From an uncultured Prevotellaceae bacterium (GTDB lineage Bacteria > Bacteroidota > Bacteroidia > Bacteroidales > Bacteroidaceae), in assembly GCA_947168395.1 (NCBI GenBank), contig CAMVLT010000016.1, forward strand, positions 1 through 64,000: 64,000 bases of DNA. Reading direction: 5' to 3'. Below the pieces are notes generated by a model. It saw nothing but the letters and a program-made list of their open reading frames with translations, ran no database searches and had not been told where the DNA came from. This document shows positions 35,294 through 43,877 of this stretch, piece after piece; positions within the stretch are counted from its first letter, which is position 1, and every line of letters begins with the position of its first letter. A program made the translations under genes and the position numbers.

Positions 35294-35439
35294 CCCACCC
35301 CCTTTCCCCTCCCAAAGGGAGTGGTGATTAAATTGATTTTATAACCATTTTAATAATCAGAATAATCGTGCTGAGACAATTGATAACTTCGCTAATAAGT
35401 AACCAAACTCCCCTCCCGTCGGGAGGGGTTGGGGGTGGG
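35294..35439. repeat. Pair of GC-rich palindromic elements bounding the ychF-lgt junction
   Basis: Left copy 35294-35326 starts CCCACCCCC then CCCCTCCC; right copy 35408-35439 is CTCCCCTCCCG, T, CGGGAGGGG, TT, GGGGGTGGG. The ends are reverse complements of each other (CCCACCCCC and GGGGGTGGG). The right copy lies within the lgt reading frame. Same family as the repeats at 47667-47794, 62940-63012 and 44758-44788. Confidence 0.75.
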
Positions 35440-36261
35440 TTCCTATACATCACTTGGAACCCCAACCTGGAAGCCTTCCACATTGGGTGGTTCTCACTAC
35501 GCTGGTACGGCCTCTGCTGGCTGTTAGGTTTTGCCCTGGCCTACCTGCTGGTGCGTCAACTTTATAAGGAGCAGAAGATCAAAGACGAACTGTTCGACCC
35601 CTTGTTCTTCTACTGCTTCCTGGGTATACTGATTGGTGCCCGCCTGGGCCATTGCATCTTCTACCAGCCAGGCGATTTTCTGACTTCATGGAAGGGTATT
35701 GTTGAGATGCTGCTGCCCATCCATTTCCTGCCCGACGGCGGCTGGAAGATGACAGGCTATGCAGGCCTGGCCTCGCACGGAGGTACGCTGGGCTTGATGA
35801 TTGCCCTCTGGCTCTACGTCAAGAAGACAAAGCTGAGCCTGTGGACGGTACTCGACAACATTGCTATCGCAACCGGCTCGATGGCTTGCTGCATACGCTT
35901 GGGCAACCTCATGAACAGCGAGATTATAGGCAAGCCAACGGATGTGCCCTGGGCCTTTATCTTCGAGAAGGTCGACCTATTGCCACGCCATCCTGGCCAG
36001 CTCTACGAGGCCATCGCCTACGCCCTGCTCTTTGCCATTATGTGGTATCTGCATAAGCGGATGCCCGAGAAAATCGGCACTGGCTGGTACTTCGGCTTCT
36101 GTCTGACCTACATCTTCACCTTCCGCTTCTTCATCGAGTACACGAAGGAAATCCAGGAAGCCTTCGAGGCCTCCCTGCCGATTGATATGGGACAAATCCT
36201 CTCCATTCCCTTCATCATACTCGGTGTGTGGTGCATGATAAGAGCCAAGAAAAAAGCATAA
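35368..36261 (+). CDS. lgt: Prolipoprotein diacylglyceryl transferase
   Basis: A 297-residue inner-membrane enzyme with about seven helices that moves diacylglycerol from phosphatidylglycerol to the lipobox cysteine. Motifs present are [38 protein letters not shown] and RHPGQLYEA. The family core begins only at LYITWNPN near residue 27. The preceding [14 protein letters not shown] is encoded by a palindromic repeat. No ATG precedes the core in frame; the start is GTG at 35368 or TTG at 35380, unusual for an essential gene. A perfect 11-bp stem terminator shared with mutS follows. Confidence 0.93.
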   Translation: MLRQLITSLISNQTPLPSGGVGGGFLYITWNPNLEAFHIGWFSLRWYGLCWLLGFALAYLLVRQLYKEQKIKDELFDPLFFYCFLGILIGARLGHCIFYQPGDFLTSWKGIVEMLLPIHFLPDGGWKMTGYAGLASHGGTLGLMIALWLYVKKTKLSLWTVLDNIAIATGSMACCIRLGNLMNSEIIGKPTDVPWAFIFEKVDLLPRHPGQLYEAIAYALLFAIMWYLHKRMPEKIGTGWYFGFCLTYIFTFRFFIEYTKEIQEAFEASLPIDMGQILSIPFIILGVWCMIRAKKKA

Positions 36262-36265
36262 AAAG

Positions 36266-36300
36266 AAATCGTCTCCTACTTTCCGGAGACGATTTTTTTG
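36266..36300. terminator. Bidirectional terminator between lgt and mutS
   Basis: AAATCGTCTCC (36266-36276) pairs perfectly with GGAGACGATTT (36285-36295) around an 8-base loop, with T-runs on the plus side and A-runs before it that serve the minus strand. The last mutS codons and its stop (36276-36278) lie inside the hairpin. Confidence 0.85.
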
Positions 36301-38897
36301 ATGTCGTTCAGTTTATTCAGCGCTTCCAAAGGCGTGAGGTTGTTGACGTCGAGCCCAAGGATTTCATCGCGCACCTGACAGAGTACAGGGTCATCCAGTT
36401 GGAAGAACGATAACTGCATACCCTCGCGACTGTTGGCAATCTCAGCCGTTGGCTTGCCTACGTTTCCCACCTGGGCGTTCTCGTTCTCCAACTGCTTCAG
36501 AATAACGTTGGCACGCTTCACGATGCTGCGCGGCATGCCCGCAATCTCGGCCACATGTATACCAAAGGAATGCTCCGAGCCGCCACGTTCCAACTTGCGC
36601 AGGAAGATGACCTTGCCATCGACCTCCTTCACGCTGACGTTGTAGTTCTTGATGCGTGAAAAATTCTTCTCCATCTCGTTCAGCTCGTGGTAGTGGGTGG
36701 CAAAGAGCGTGCGCGGATGGCCACCCTTGACGTTCTCGTGCAGATACTCCACGATGGCCCAGGCTATCGAGATGCCGTCATACGTCGATGTGCCTCGACC
36801 CAGCTCATCGAAGAGCACGAGAGAGCGGCTGCTGACGTTGTTCAGGATGTTAGAAGCCTCCGTCATTTCCACCATGAACGTTGATTCGCCCAACGAAATG
36901 TTGTCGCTGGCACCCACACGGGTGAATATTTTGTCAACCAGACCGATTCTCGCGGCCTCTGCTGGCACGAAACAGCCCACCTGGGCAAGTAGTACTATCA
37001 AGGCCGTCTGACGCAGCAGCGCCGATTTACCAGCCATATTCGGGCCCGTGATGATGATTATCTGCTGGCGCTCGTTGTCAAGCAGAATGTCGTTGGGTAT
37101 ATACTGCTCGCCTAAAGGCAGCTCCTGCTCGATGACAGGATGGCGGCCCTGCTTGATGTCGAGCACCTCAGTAGTGTCAATTACAGGGCGTATATAACGG
37201 TTCTCCTCGGCCGTCTTGGCAAACGCTAAGAGGCAGTCGAGTTGAGCCAGTATGTTGCCGTTGATTTGTATCTGCGGAATAAACTCCTGCATGGCCAGCA
37301 CCAGCTCATTGAAGAGCCGCGCTTCCAAAGACAGAATCTTATCCTCGGCCCCAAGAATCTTCTCTTCATACTCTTTCAGCTCCTGGGTAATGTAGCGTTC
37401 AGCCTGCGCCAACGTCTGCTTGCGTACCCATTCAGCCGGCACCAAGTCCTTATATGTGTTGCGCACTTCAAGATAGTAGCCGAAAACGTTGTTATAGCCA
37501 ATCTTCAGGCTCTGTATGCCCGTCTGCTCGGCCTCTCGCTGCTGAATCTGCAGCAGGTAGTCTTTGCCGCTATAGGCAATTTGTCGCAGTTCGTCAAGTT
37601 CAGCGTTCACACCGTCACGAATCACCCCACCCTTCTGCACCAACTGTGGCGGGTCTGGCTGTATTTCCTTTTCAATACGGTCACGTAAAGACTCACAGAG
37701 ACTCAGGCGTTCCCCTACCCTTTTCAGCGCTTCGTTCGAGGCATAGAGACATGCCGTCTTGATGGGCTGAATAGCTTGCAATGCCACCTTCAGCTGTACC
37801 ACTTCACGAGGCGAGACACGCCCTACTGCCACCTTCGAGATAATACGCTCCAAATCCCCCACCCTGTGCAGTTGTTCGTCAATGCATTGGCGAAAATCCG
37901 GTTCACGATAATAGTATTCTACGATGTCAAGACGTTCGTTGATGGGCCGCTCATCCTTCAGCGGAAACACCAGCCAACGGCGCATTAAGCGGCCACCCAT
38001 CGGCGAGACGGTTCTGTCAACAACGTCGAGCAACGATTTTCCGTCATCCTGCATCGGCTGAATCAACTCCAACGAACGGATGGTAAACTTATCCAAACGG
38101 ACATATTTCTCTTCCTCAATACGCTGTAACGAGGTAATATGACCGATCTGCGTATGCTGCGTCAGTTCCAAGTATTGCAGAATGGCTCCTGCAGCAATCA
38201 TACCGTTCTTCAGATGGTCAACGCCAAAGCCCTTCATCGACTTCACCTTGAAGTGCTTCAGCAGTTTTTGCTGGGCACTCTGCTCGGTAAACACCCAGTC
38301 ATCGAGTTCGAAGGTGAATAACTTCGTACCGAAGTGCTGCTCAAAGTCCTTCTTGCGCTGACGTTCAACGAGCACCTCCTTCGGCTGCAGGTTGCCCATC
38401 AGCTTTTCCACGTAGTCGTAGGTGCCCTCGCCAGTCAGGAACTCGCCTGTAGAAATATCGAGAAACGCGACGCCGCAGGCCGACTTGCCGAAGTGTACGG
38501 CACACAGGAAGTTGTTCTCCTTGTAGTTCAGCACGTTGTCAGACAGGGCCACACCAGGCGTCACCAGCTCCGTGATGCCTCGCTTCACCAGTTTCTTTGT
38601 CAGCTTGGGGTCTTCCAATTGGTCGCAGATGGCCACACGTTTGCCTGCCCTGATGAGCTTGGGCAGGTAGGTGTCGAGGGCGTGATGTGGAAAACCGGCC
38701 ATCTCGTCACCCTTGTTGTAACCGTTGTTACGGTGGGTCAGGGTGATGCCGAGTATGCGGGCAGCCGTGACGGCATCCTCGCAATAAGTCTCGTAAAAGT
38801 CACCACAACGGAACAGCATCACCGCATCGGGGTGCTTAGCCTTCAAGTCGAAGAACTGCTTCATCATCGGGGTCAGTTCCCCGTCTTTCTTTGCCAT
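36276..38897 (-). CDS. mutS: DNA mismatch repair protein MutS
   Basis: An 873-residue mismatch sensor. The N-terminal mismatch-binding motif is present in [10 protein letters not shown] (FYE) near residue 30, followed by connector, lever and clamp domains. The ATPase has Walker [14 protein letters not shown] near 617 and the conserved [14 protein letters not shown] and [12 protein letters not shown] segments. A C-terminal helix-turn-helix follows. It works with MutL. A -7 box lies at 38927-38934. The final codons are shared with the terminator hairpin. Confidence 0.97.
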   Translation of the reverse strand: MAKKDGELTPMMKQFFDLKAKHPDAVMLFRCGDFYETYCEDAVTAARILGITLTHRNNGYNKGDEMAGFPHHALDTYLPKLIRAGKRVAICDQLEDPKLTKKLVKRGITELVTPGVALSDNVLNYKENNFLCAVHFGKSACGVAFLDISTGEFLTGEGTYDYVEKLMGNLQPKEVLVERQRKKDFEQHFGTKLFTFELDDWVFTEQSAQQKLLKHFKVKSMKGFGVDHLKNGMIAAGAILQYLELTQHTQIGHITSLQRIEEEKYVRLDKFTIRSLELIQPMQDDGKSLLDVVDRTVSPMGGRLMRRWLVFPLKDERPINERLDIVEYYYREPDFRQCIDEQLHRVGDLERIISKVAVGRVSPREVVQLKVALQAIQPIKTACLYASNEALKRVGERLSLCESLRDRIEKEIQPDPPQLVQKGGVIRDGVNAELDELRQIAYSGKDYLLQIQQREAEQTGIQSLKIGYNNVFGYYLEVRNTYKDLVPAEWVRKQTLAQAERYITQELKEYEEKILGAEDKILSLEARLFNELVLAMQEFIPQIQINGNILAQLDCLLAFAKTAEENRYIRPVIDTTEVLDIKQGRHPVIEQELPLGEQYIPNDILLDNERQQIIIITGPNMAGKSALLRQTALIVLLAQVGCFVPAEAARIGLVDKIFTRVGASDNISLGESTFMVEMTEASNILNNVSSRSLVLFDELGRGTSTYDGISIAWAIVEYLHENVKGGHPRTLFATHYHELNEMEKNFSRIKNYNVSVKEVDGKVIFLRKLERGGSEHSFGIHVAEIAGMPRSIVKRANVILKQLENENAQVGNVGKPTAEIANSREGMQLSFFQLDDPVLCQVRDEILGLDVNNLTPLEALNKLNDIKKIVSGK

Positions 38898-38926
38898 CTG
38901 TCTTTTTTATTGTTACATTGAGCGCA

Positions 38927-38934
38927 CAAAGTTA
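38927..38934 (-). promoter_or_regulatory. -7 box for mutS
   Basis: TAACTTTG on the minus strand, 29 bp before the mutS start codon. Confidence 0.55.
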
Positions 38935-38990
38935 CAACTTTTTTTCCGAAAACCATCATCAGTTACGGAGAAAAATCAGACCTTAGTGCG

Positions 38991-40193
38991 TTATTTCTTC
39001 AATAGCCGGTGGATGGCCTTATCAAGCGACTCGGTGGGCTCGATGATGTTGTAGTCCTGCCAGAAGGCTGGGTCGCGGAAATAATCTACCTTGTCGAAGA
39101 AAGCATCACGCTGGTCAAACGACTCACGGCCTCGGATGGGCTGCACGTCACGGTCTGTGGTGCTGGTAACAGCCATCTCGCAGAATACAACAAACGACGT
39201 GGCAAAGAGCCGTCGCTTCCAGTCGCAGTTGAAGCGGAAGGTGGTGCGGATGTAACTGATGCGCGTCACACCGTCGTTACCAAGCCTGTAGTCCACGATG
39301 CACGAAAGCTCCCTCGGCCGGAAGCGCACACCCAACGGTTTCTTCACCAGCATGGCAACGGTAGCCTTTTCACGGTCGCCCATATCGAGCATCAGTTCGG
39401 CACGGGTGAACGACAAGGTCTCCTGGTCGATGTAAAGCTTGCCGAAATAGAGGGCGTAGGGCAGTATGGCGCGAGGCATGATGCTCACCACAAACTGGTT
39501 GCGGTCGGCTATCATCGTCGGAGCCTCCATCTTCAGGTCGTAGTAGTCCAGCTCTTGGGCGTTCAGCAGGAAGTCGGTGTTCTTCACCAAGTCCAACTGT
39601 ATGGGTGCCACCGGCCCACCCATCACCTTCACGCCCAGCGTGTCACTCTGCTTGGCACTCAGCAGTCGGCGACCCTTGCGGATGGCTACACGGTCGCGAA
39701 CCGAACTGCGCTGATAGCCTGTCTTGTACATGTCAATCACGCCCTCGGCCACGCTAATGTAGTGCTGCCGCTTCATGGCTTTCTCGCGGTAGAAGCAGCT
39801 GTATAGTTCTGGCTGCTGACTGTAGTTCTGGGGAATCTTGCTGATGGCAGCCATCACCAAGTCTCGAGGATTGTCGGCCGTAATCAGCACCTCGTGCAGC
39901 TGGATGGTGGCAGGTTTCAGCTTTATCTTCAGCTCCTGGCCTCCCACCTTCACCCGTTGCGACTTGTAGCCTACGTGCGACACCACTACAGCCTCGGCCT
40001 CGTGGTCGCTCTTCAACGTGAAGAAGCCGTCATCGTTGGTCACTACCGACACGCCTTCCACCGACACGCTGGCTCCTGCAATCGGACTGCCATTCGACTC
40101 GTCGACAACCTTACCGCTGACCACAGTTCGCTGTGCCCATAAGGTAGCGGTCATCAAAACCATCAACATTATAAGAATGCTCCTCTTTTTCAT
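38991..40193 (-). CDS. Secreted protein with carboxypeptidase-regulatory-like domain
   Basis: A 400-residue protein starting MKKRSILIMLMVLMTATLWAQ, a clear signal peptide. Residues about 22-110 form a CarboxypepD_reg-like beta-sandwich (VVSGKVVDESNGSPIAGASV, GFFTL, VVVSHVGYKSQ), the domain found at the start of many Bacteroidetes outer-membrane proteins. The remainder resembles the large periplasmic/outer-membrane family that follows such domains (ISKIPQNYSQQPELYSCFYREK) and is of unknown function. Longer starts exist (40253, 40217) but would push the signal peptide inward. Located in the periplasm or outer membrane. The isomerase gene lies 90 bp upstream. Confidence 0.83.
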   Translation of the reverse strand: MKKRSILIMLMVLMTATLWAQRTVVSGKVVDESNGSPIAGASVSVEGVSVVTNDDGFFTLKSDHEAEAVVVSHVGYKSQRVKVGGQELKIKLKPATIQLHEVLITADNPRDLVMAAISKIPQNYSQQPELYSCFYREKAMKRQHYISVAEGVIDMYKTGYQRSSVRDRVAIRKGRRLLSAKQSDTLGVKVMGGPVAPIQLDLVKNTDFLLNAQELDYYDLKMEAPTMIADRNQFVVSIMPRAILPYALYFGKLYIDQETLSFTRAELMLDMGDREKATVAMLVKKPLGVRFRPRELSCIVDYRLGNDGVTRISYIRTTFRFNCDWKRRLFATSFVVFCEMAVTSTTDRDVQPIRGRESFDQRDAFFDKVDYFRDPAFWQDYNIIEPTESLDKAIHRLLKK

Positions 40194-40283
40194 CGTCCTA
40201 CAGTCGTTTAGTTTCATAAACTGCTTGCCCTGGCCACCTTGCAGCCAAGACAAGCAGATTTTGATTGTGCTTCTATGCTGGAA

Positions 40284-41786
40284 TTAACAGAACGGATTCT
40301 CCGTCGGATAGAAGTTACCCTTCGGGAAGTTGTAGTCAATCTCCTCAACGGGGATGCCCATGTACTTCAGCACCTCCCACAGGTACTTACCGGCGTGCTC
40401 GAACATGACGGCAGCGTGGTGCGGATAGTGCTTCTCGATGAGTACGTGACGATAGAAGCGGCTCATGTTCTTGATACCAAAGATACCGATAGAGCCGAAC
40501 GAACGGGTAGCCACGGGCAGAATCTCGCCCTGAGCAATATAGGCACGCAGCTTGGTGTCGGCAGTCGACTGCAAACGGTAAACCGTAGCCTTGCCAGGCT
40601 TCAGGTCGCCCTCCAAGGTACCGTTGGTCACCTCTACAGGCAAAGCGCGGGCCATAATGCGCTGGAAGCACATCTGGCAGTTGCATACCTTGCTGGAAGC
40701 CGTGTTACCGCAGTGGAAGCCCATGAAGATTTCCTTCTCGGTGTAGCTGTCGCACTCGAACGTCTTGCCCTTGATGCTCTCCTCGTACATATCCTGAGGT
40801 ACAGAGTTGTTGATGTCGAGCAGGGTAACGGCATCCTGAGTGATGCAAGTGCCGATGAACTCTGACAGAGCACCATAGATATCAACCTCGCAAGCCACGG
40901 GAATGCCACGGCCCGTCAGACGGCTGTTGACGTAGCAGGGAACAAATCCAAACATAGTCTGGAAGGCAGGCCAGCACTTGTTGGCCATAGCCACAAACTG
41001 GCGCGAGCCCTTGTGAGCCTCAATCCAGTCGGTCAGCGTCAGCTCATACTGTGCAAGCTTCGGCAGCACAGAAGGTATCTTGTTGCCAGTGCCCAGCTCA
41101 GCAGCCATATCCTTCACCACATCGTCAATGCGCGGGTCGCCCTGATGCTTCTGGAAAGCCTCAAGCAGGTCAAGCTCGGAGTTCTCCTCAATCTCCACGT
41201 CAAGGTCATAGAGGGCACGGATAGGAGCGTTACAAGCCAGGAAGTTGTTAGGACGGGGACCGAAGCTGATAATCTTGAGGTTCTGCAGACCCACGATAGC
41301 ACGTGCAATGGGCACGAACTCGTGAATCATCTCAGCACACTGGGCAGCATCACCCACAGGCTCCTCAGGAATATAGGCACGAGTCTTACGGAGCGACAAG
41401 GCCTGGCTGGCATTCAGCATACCGCAGTAAGCATCGCCACGACCGTCAATCAGGTCGTTCTGAGTCTCCTCAGCAGCGGCGCAGAACATGGTGGGACCCT
41501 GGAACCAGTCAGCAATCATAGTCTCAGAAATCTCAGGACCGAAGTTGCCGAGATAAACGCAAAGGGCATTACATCCAGCTTTCTTCACATCCTCCAAAGC
41601 CTGCTGAGCATGAATCTCACTTTCAACAATGCAAATAGGGCATTCGTAGATGTCGGCAGCACCGAACTTCTCTACATACTTGGCAATCACGGCCTTGCGG
41701 CGGTTAACAGCCAATGACTCGGGGAAACAGTCGCGGCTCACGGCCACGATTCCAATCTTAATTACAGGTACGTTGTTCATATTCAC
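40284..41786 (-). CDS. L-fucose/L-arabinose isomerase family protein
   Basis: A 500-residue protein of the L-fucose isomerase fold. The motifs LGNFGPEISETMIADW and IISFGPRPNNFL fit the N-terminal domains. The likely metal-binding Glu and Asp lie in ACEVDIYGALSEFIG near residue 303 and TLLDINNS near 326, with a conserved His in HHAAVMFEHAGKY near the end. Ketose-aldose conversion of a deoxy or pentose sugar is expected, but the substrate is unknown and no kinase or aldolase partner is adjacent. It has its own promoter (41825-41832), divergent from the toxin-antitoxin pair. Cytoplasmic. Confidence 0.87.
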   Translation of the reverse strand: MNMNNVPVIKIGIVAVSRDCFPESLAVNRRKAVIAKYVEKFGAADIYECPICIVESEIHAQQALEDVKKAGCNALCVYLGNFGPEISETMIADWFQGPTMFCAAAEETQNDLIDGRGDAYCGMLNASQALSLRKTRAYIPEEPVGDAAQCAEMIHEFVPIARAIVGLQNLKIISFGPRPNNFLACNAPIRALYDLDVEIEENSELDLLEAFQKHQGDPRIDDVVKDMAAELGTGNKIPSVLPKLAQYELTLTDWIEAHKGSRQFVAMANKCWPAFQTMFGFVPCYVNSRLTGRGIPVACEVDIYGALSEFIGTCITQDAVTLLDINNSVPQDMYEESIKGKTFECDSYTEKEIFMGFHCGNTASSKVCNCQMCFQRIMARALPVEVTNGTLEGDLKPGKATVYRLQSTADTKLRAYIAQGEILPVATRSFGSIGIFGIKNMSRFYRHVLIEKHYPHHAAVMFEHAGKYLWEVLKYMGIPVEEIDYNFPKGNFYPTENPFC

Positions 41787-41824
41787 AAATTATTTGTAAA
41801 AAGTAATGAATTGATTTCAATCCG

Positions 41825-41832
41825 CAAAGATA
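41825..41832 (-). promoter_or_regulatory. -7 box for isomerase gene
   Basis: TATCTTTG on the minus strand, 38 bp before the start codon at 41786. Confidence 0.6.
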
Positions 41833-41914
41833 ATGCTTTATCCCCAAACCACCAAATTCTTTAGGAAAAATAACATTTCACACCCAAAAACTTTTTATAT
41901 TCAGAAATAATTCT

Positions 41915-41922
41915 TATCTTTG
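41915..41922 (+). promoter_or_regulatory. -7 box for mntA-hepT
   Basis: TATCTTTG, 25 bp before the mntA start codon. Confidence 0.6.
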
Positions 41923-41947
41923 CCAACGAATTGCACAAGGAAAGCTT

Positions 41948-42241
41948 ATGTTAGACAGAACACAGACAATAGAAAAACTACGTTCCACCCGTCAGTACCT
42001 CAGCGAGCACTACGGAGTCAGTTCGATGCTACTCTTTGGTTCAGTTGCCAGAAACGAACAAAAGGAAGGCAGCGACGTGGATGTATGTGTGGAGATGAAG
42101 CCAAACCTCTTCAATCGGGCTGGCGTGAAAGTCTATTTAGAAGAAATATTAGGATGCCCTGTAGATGTTGTCCGTATGAGAGAGAATATGAACCAGTTAT
42201 TCAAGAAGCAAATACTAAAATATGGAGTTAGAGTCTACTGA
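41948..42241 (+). CDS. mntA: MntA-type minimal nucleotidyltransferase antitoxin
   Basis: A 97-residue minimal nucleotidyltransferase. The catalytic pattern GSx10DxD is complete in LFGSVARNEQKEGSDVDV near residues 30-46, with a third candidate acidic residue in CPVDVVRM near 72. In known type VII systems MntA neutralises HepT by adding AMP to a tyrosine near its active site. The gene overlaps hepT by 20 bp and precedes it, the usual order. A -7 box at 41915 gives the pair its own promoter. Its base composition is more AT-rich than the flanking genes, which fits a mobile module. Confidence 0.92.
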   Translation: MLDRTQTIEKLRSTRQYLSEHYGVSSMLLFGSVARNEQKEGSDVDVCVEMKPNLFNRAGVKVYLEEILGCPVDVVRMRENMNQLFKKQILKYGVRVY

Positions 42242-42620
42242 TAAAATAGCAATGGTCTATGAGACTCTCAAGAATATTGAGATTGCTATCAGCAGATTGG
42301 AAGAACGAAATGTTCAAATCCACTCTGCTAATGACTATTTGATTTCTGCTTGGGGAATGGAAAAATTAGATGCTGCATGCATGGTAATCATTGCCTTAGG
42401 AGAAAGTGTGAAGACACTTGATAAACTCACAGACAAAAAACTGCTTCCTACATATCCTTCTATTGATTGGAAGAAAGTAATGGGTGCAAGAGACATTATT
42501 GCACATCACTATTTTGAGGTAGATGCTGAAGAAGTCTTCAGTATCATCAAGAACGATCTCGAACCACTAAAGAAAGCAATTGACTTTTTCGAGGATAAAC
42601 TCTTTCCCGAGAAATTATAA
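42222..42620 (+). CDS. hepT: HepT-type HEPN ribonuclease toxin
   Basis: A 132-residue all-helical HEPN protein. The RNase motif Rx4HxY is present as RDIIAHHY near residue 90, the tyrosine being the site that MntA-type antitoxins AMPylate. The flanking WKKVMGARD and DLEPLKKAIDFF are typical of HepT. Toxicity through RNA cleavage is known for the family, not shown here. Translation is coupled to mntA by a 20-bp overlap. A repeat island begins right after its stop codon. Confidence 0.92.
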   Translation: MELESTDKIAMVYETLKNIEIAISRLEERNVQIHSANDYLISAWGMEKLDAACMVIIALGESVKTLDKLTDKKLLPTYPSIDWKKVMGARDIIAHHYFEVDAEEVFSIIKNDLEPLKKAIDFFEDKLFPEKL

Positions 42621-42624
42621 TAAT

Positions 42625-43050
42625 ACCCCACTGTCATCGCTGTCATCGTCATCGCTGTCATCGATAGGGGGGTAAGTTTTGTATATTTATGCATTCCAAG
42701 ATTAGCCGTAAGCAACCACAGAGTTTACCGTAAGCAAGCCAACACACTAACGTAAGTAAACCTCCACTTTACCTTGCCTATTCCAAAGCCATAACCGCCC
42801 TGAATGTTTATGCAGGAAAATGCATAAAAATGCATCAGCACCGATGACAGTGATGACAGCGATGACGATGACACCGATGACAGTGGGGTAATTTGTCATC
42901 GCTATGTAGAAAAATTATATTCATTATTATATATTATTATAATAATATATAATAATGCTACTGCAAATTGATGGCCAGGCAAAAAAATAAATACCCCCAC
43001 TGTCATCGGTGTCATCGTCATCGGTGTCATCGGTCAGTGTCAGTTTAATT
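42625..43050. repeat. Intergenic repeat island D (CTGTCATCG words)
   Basis: Three blocks of about 40-50 bp built from CTGTCATCG and GTCATCGTCATCG words occur at 42634-42663 (plus), 42842-42889 (inverted) and 42993-43032 (plus). The second and third flank an A/T core at 42910-42958 (TTATTATATATTATTATAAT). Between the first two lie GTTTACCGTAAGC and CGTAAGTAAACC motifs shared with islands B and E, and TTTATGCAGG/AATGCA words recur near 42808-42835 and 43055-43090. No gene. Confidence 0.85.
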
Positions 43051-43156
43051 GTCGTTTATGCAGGTTAAATAATGCAAAATGAATAATGCAATCAAGTTTT
43101 TTATACCTATTAGTTAAGAAAACCTAATTATGTTTGTTATTATGCAGTAAAATCGC

Positions 43157-43164
43157 TAATTTTG
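43157..43164 (+). promoter_or_regulatory. -7 box for lipoprotein-leuS run
   Basis: TAATTTTG, 31 bp before the ATG at 43196. Confidence 0.6.
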
Positions 43165-43195
43165 CAGTTAGAATTATAAATAAGGTGATTTAGGC

Positions 43196-43843
43196 ATGAA
43201 ATCATGGAGATATTTCATAGGTTTTATGGCAGTGATGCTATATGGTGGCTGCGGTGGTGAAATCGTTGAGCCCGAAAGTGTCGATGCTGATCATAGCATC
43301 ACGTACTACGCACAGCCTCCGCATAACAAAGAGTCTGTAGGATACCTGCTGGCCAATACTGACTTCGTTGATTTGGCGCCTATAGGCAGTTCACCTTACA
43401 CGCTACTTATCAGCGTGGGCGACAAGAAAGGCCAGGAAGCAGTCGACTACATCAGGCAGAAAGAAGGCAGCCCTATTAAAAGCATACAGGAAGTGTACTC
43501 AGGACTGGCAGGTAACGCAAAGATGTATCGGGTAGTCACCGACAAGTATTTCCAGTCGCGCAACTTCTATGTGTCTGAAAGTTACCGTACAAACCAGAGC
43601 AAAGCTGGAGCCTACGACATCAACGTGTTGCCCTATATCACCGTGAAAATGCATGCGGGACAAGACGTAAGCTCGGTGGAGGAGGAGTACAAGAGTGTGC
43701 TTAAACTGTACAGAGAGAACGATGACGGCACGTTCCTGTTCAGTTGCTCTTTCAAGACTTCCTACGAGGTGCTGATGCTGAGCATTCACGTCTACGACAA
43801 GTTAGAGGTGGCATGGGCAGAACCTGTGCTGCTGAGGCAATAA
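43196..43843 (+). CDS. Lipoprotein of unknown function
   Basis: A 215-residue protein with a lipoprotein-type signal (MKSWRYFIGFMAVMLYGGC, Cys19). The mature part is soluble with mixed alpha/beta character and no repeated or catalytic motif that I recognise. HAGQDVSSVEEEYKSVLKLY suggests one amphipathic helix and NDDGTFLFSC a strand; the general look recalls Bacteroidetes leucine-zipper-free surface lipoproteins or protease propeptides, without firm evidence. It starts after repeat island D and its own promoter, and leuS follows after 34 bp, so it may share a transcript with leuS. Confidence 0.8.
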   Translation: MKSWRYFIGFMAVMLYGGCGGEIVEPESVDADHSITYYAQPPHNKESVGYLLANTDFVDLAPIGSSPYTLLISVGDKKGQEAVDYIRQKEGSPIKSIQEVYSGLAGNAKMYRVVTDKYFQSRNFYVSESYRTNQSKAGAYDINVLPYITVKMHAGQDVSSVEEEYKSVLKLYRENDDGTFLFSCSFKTSYEVLMLSIHVYDKLEVAWAEPVLLRQ

Positions 43844-43877
43844 ACCGAATCAATAAGAACAAAAACAAACATAAGTA

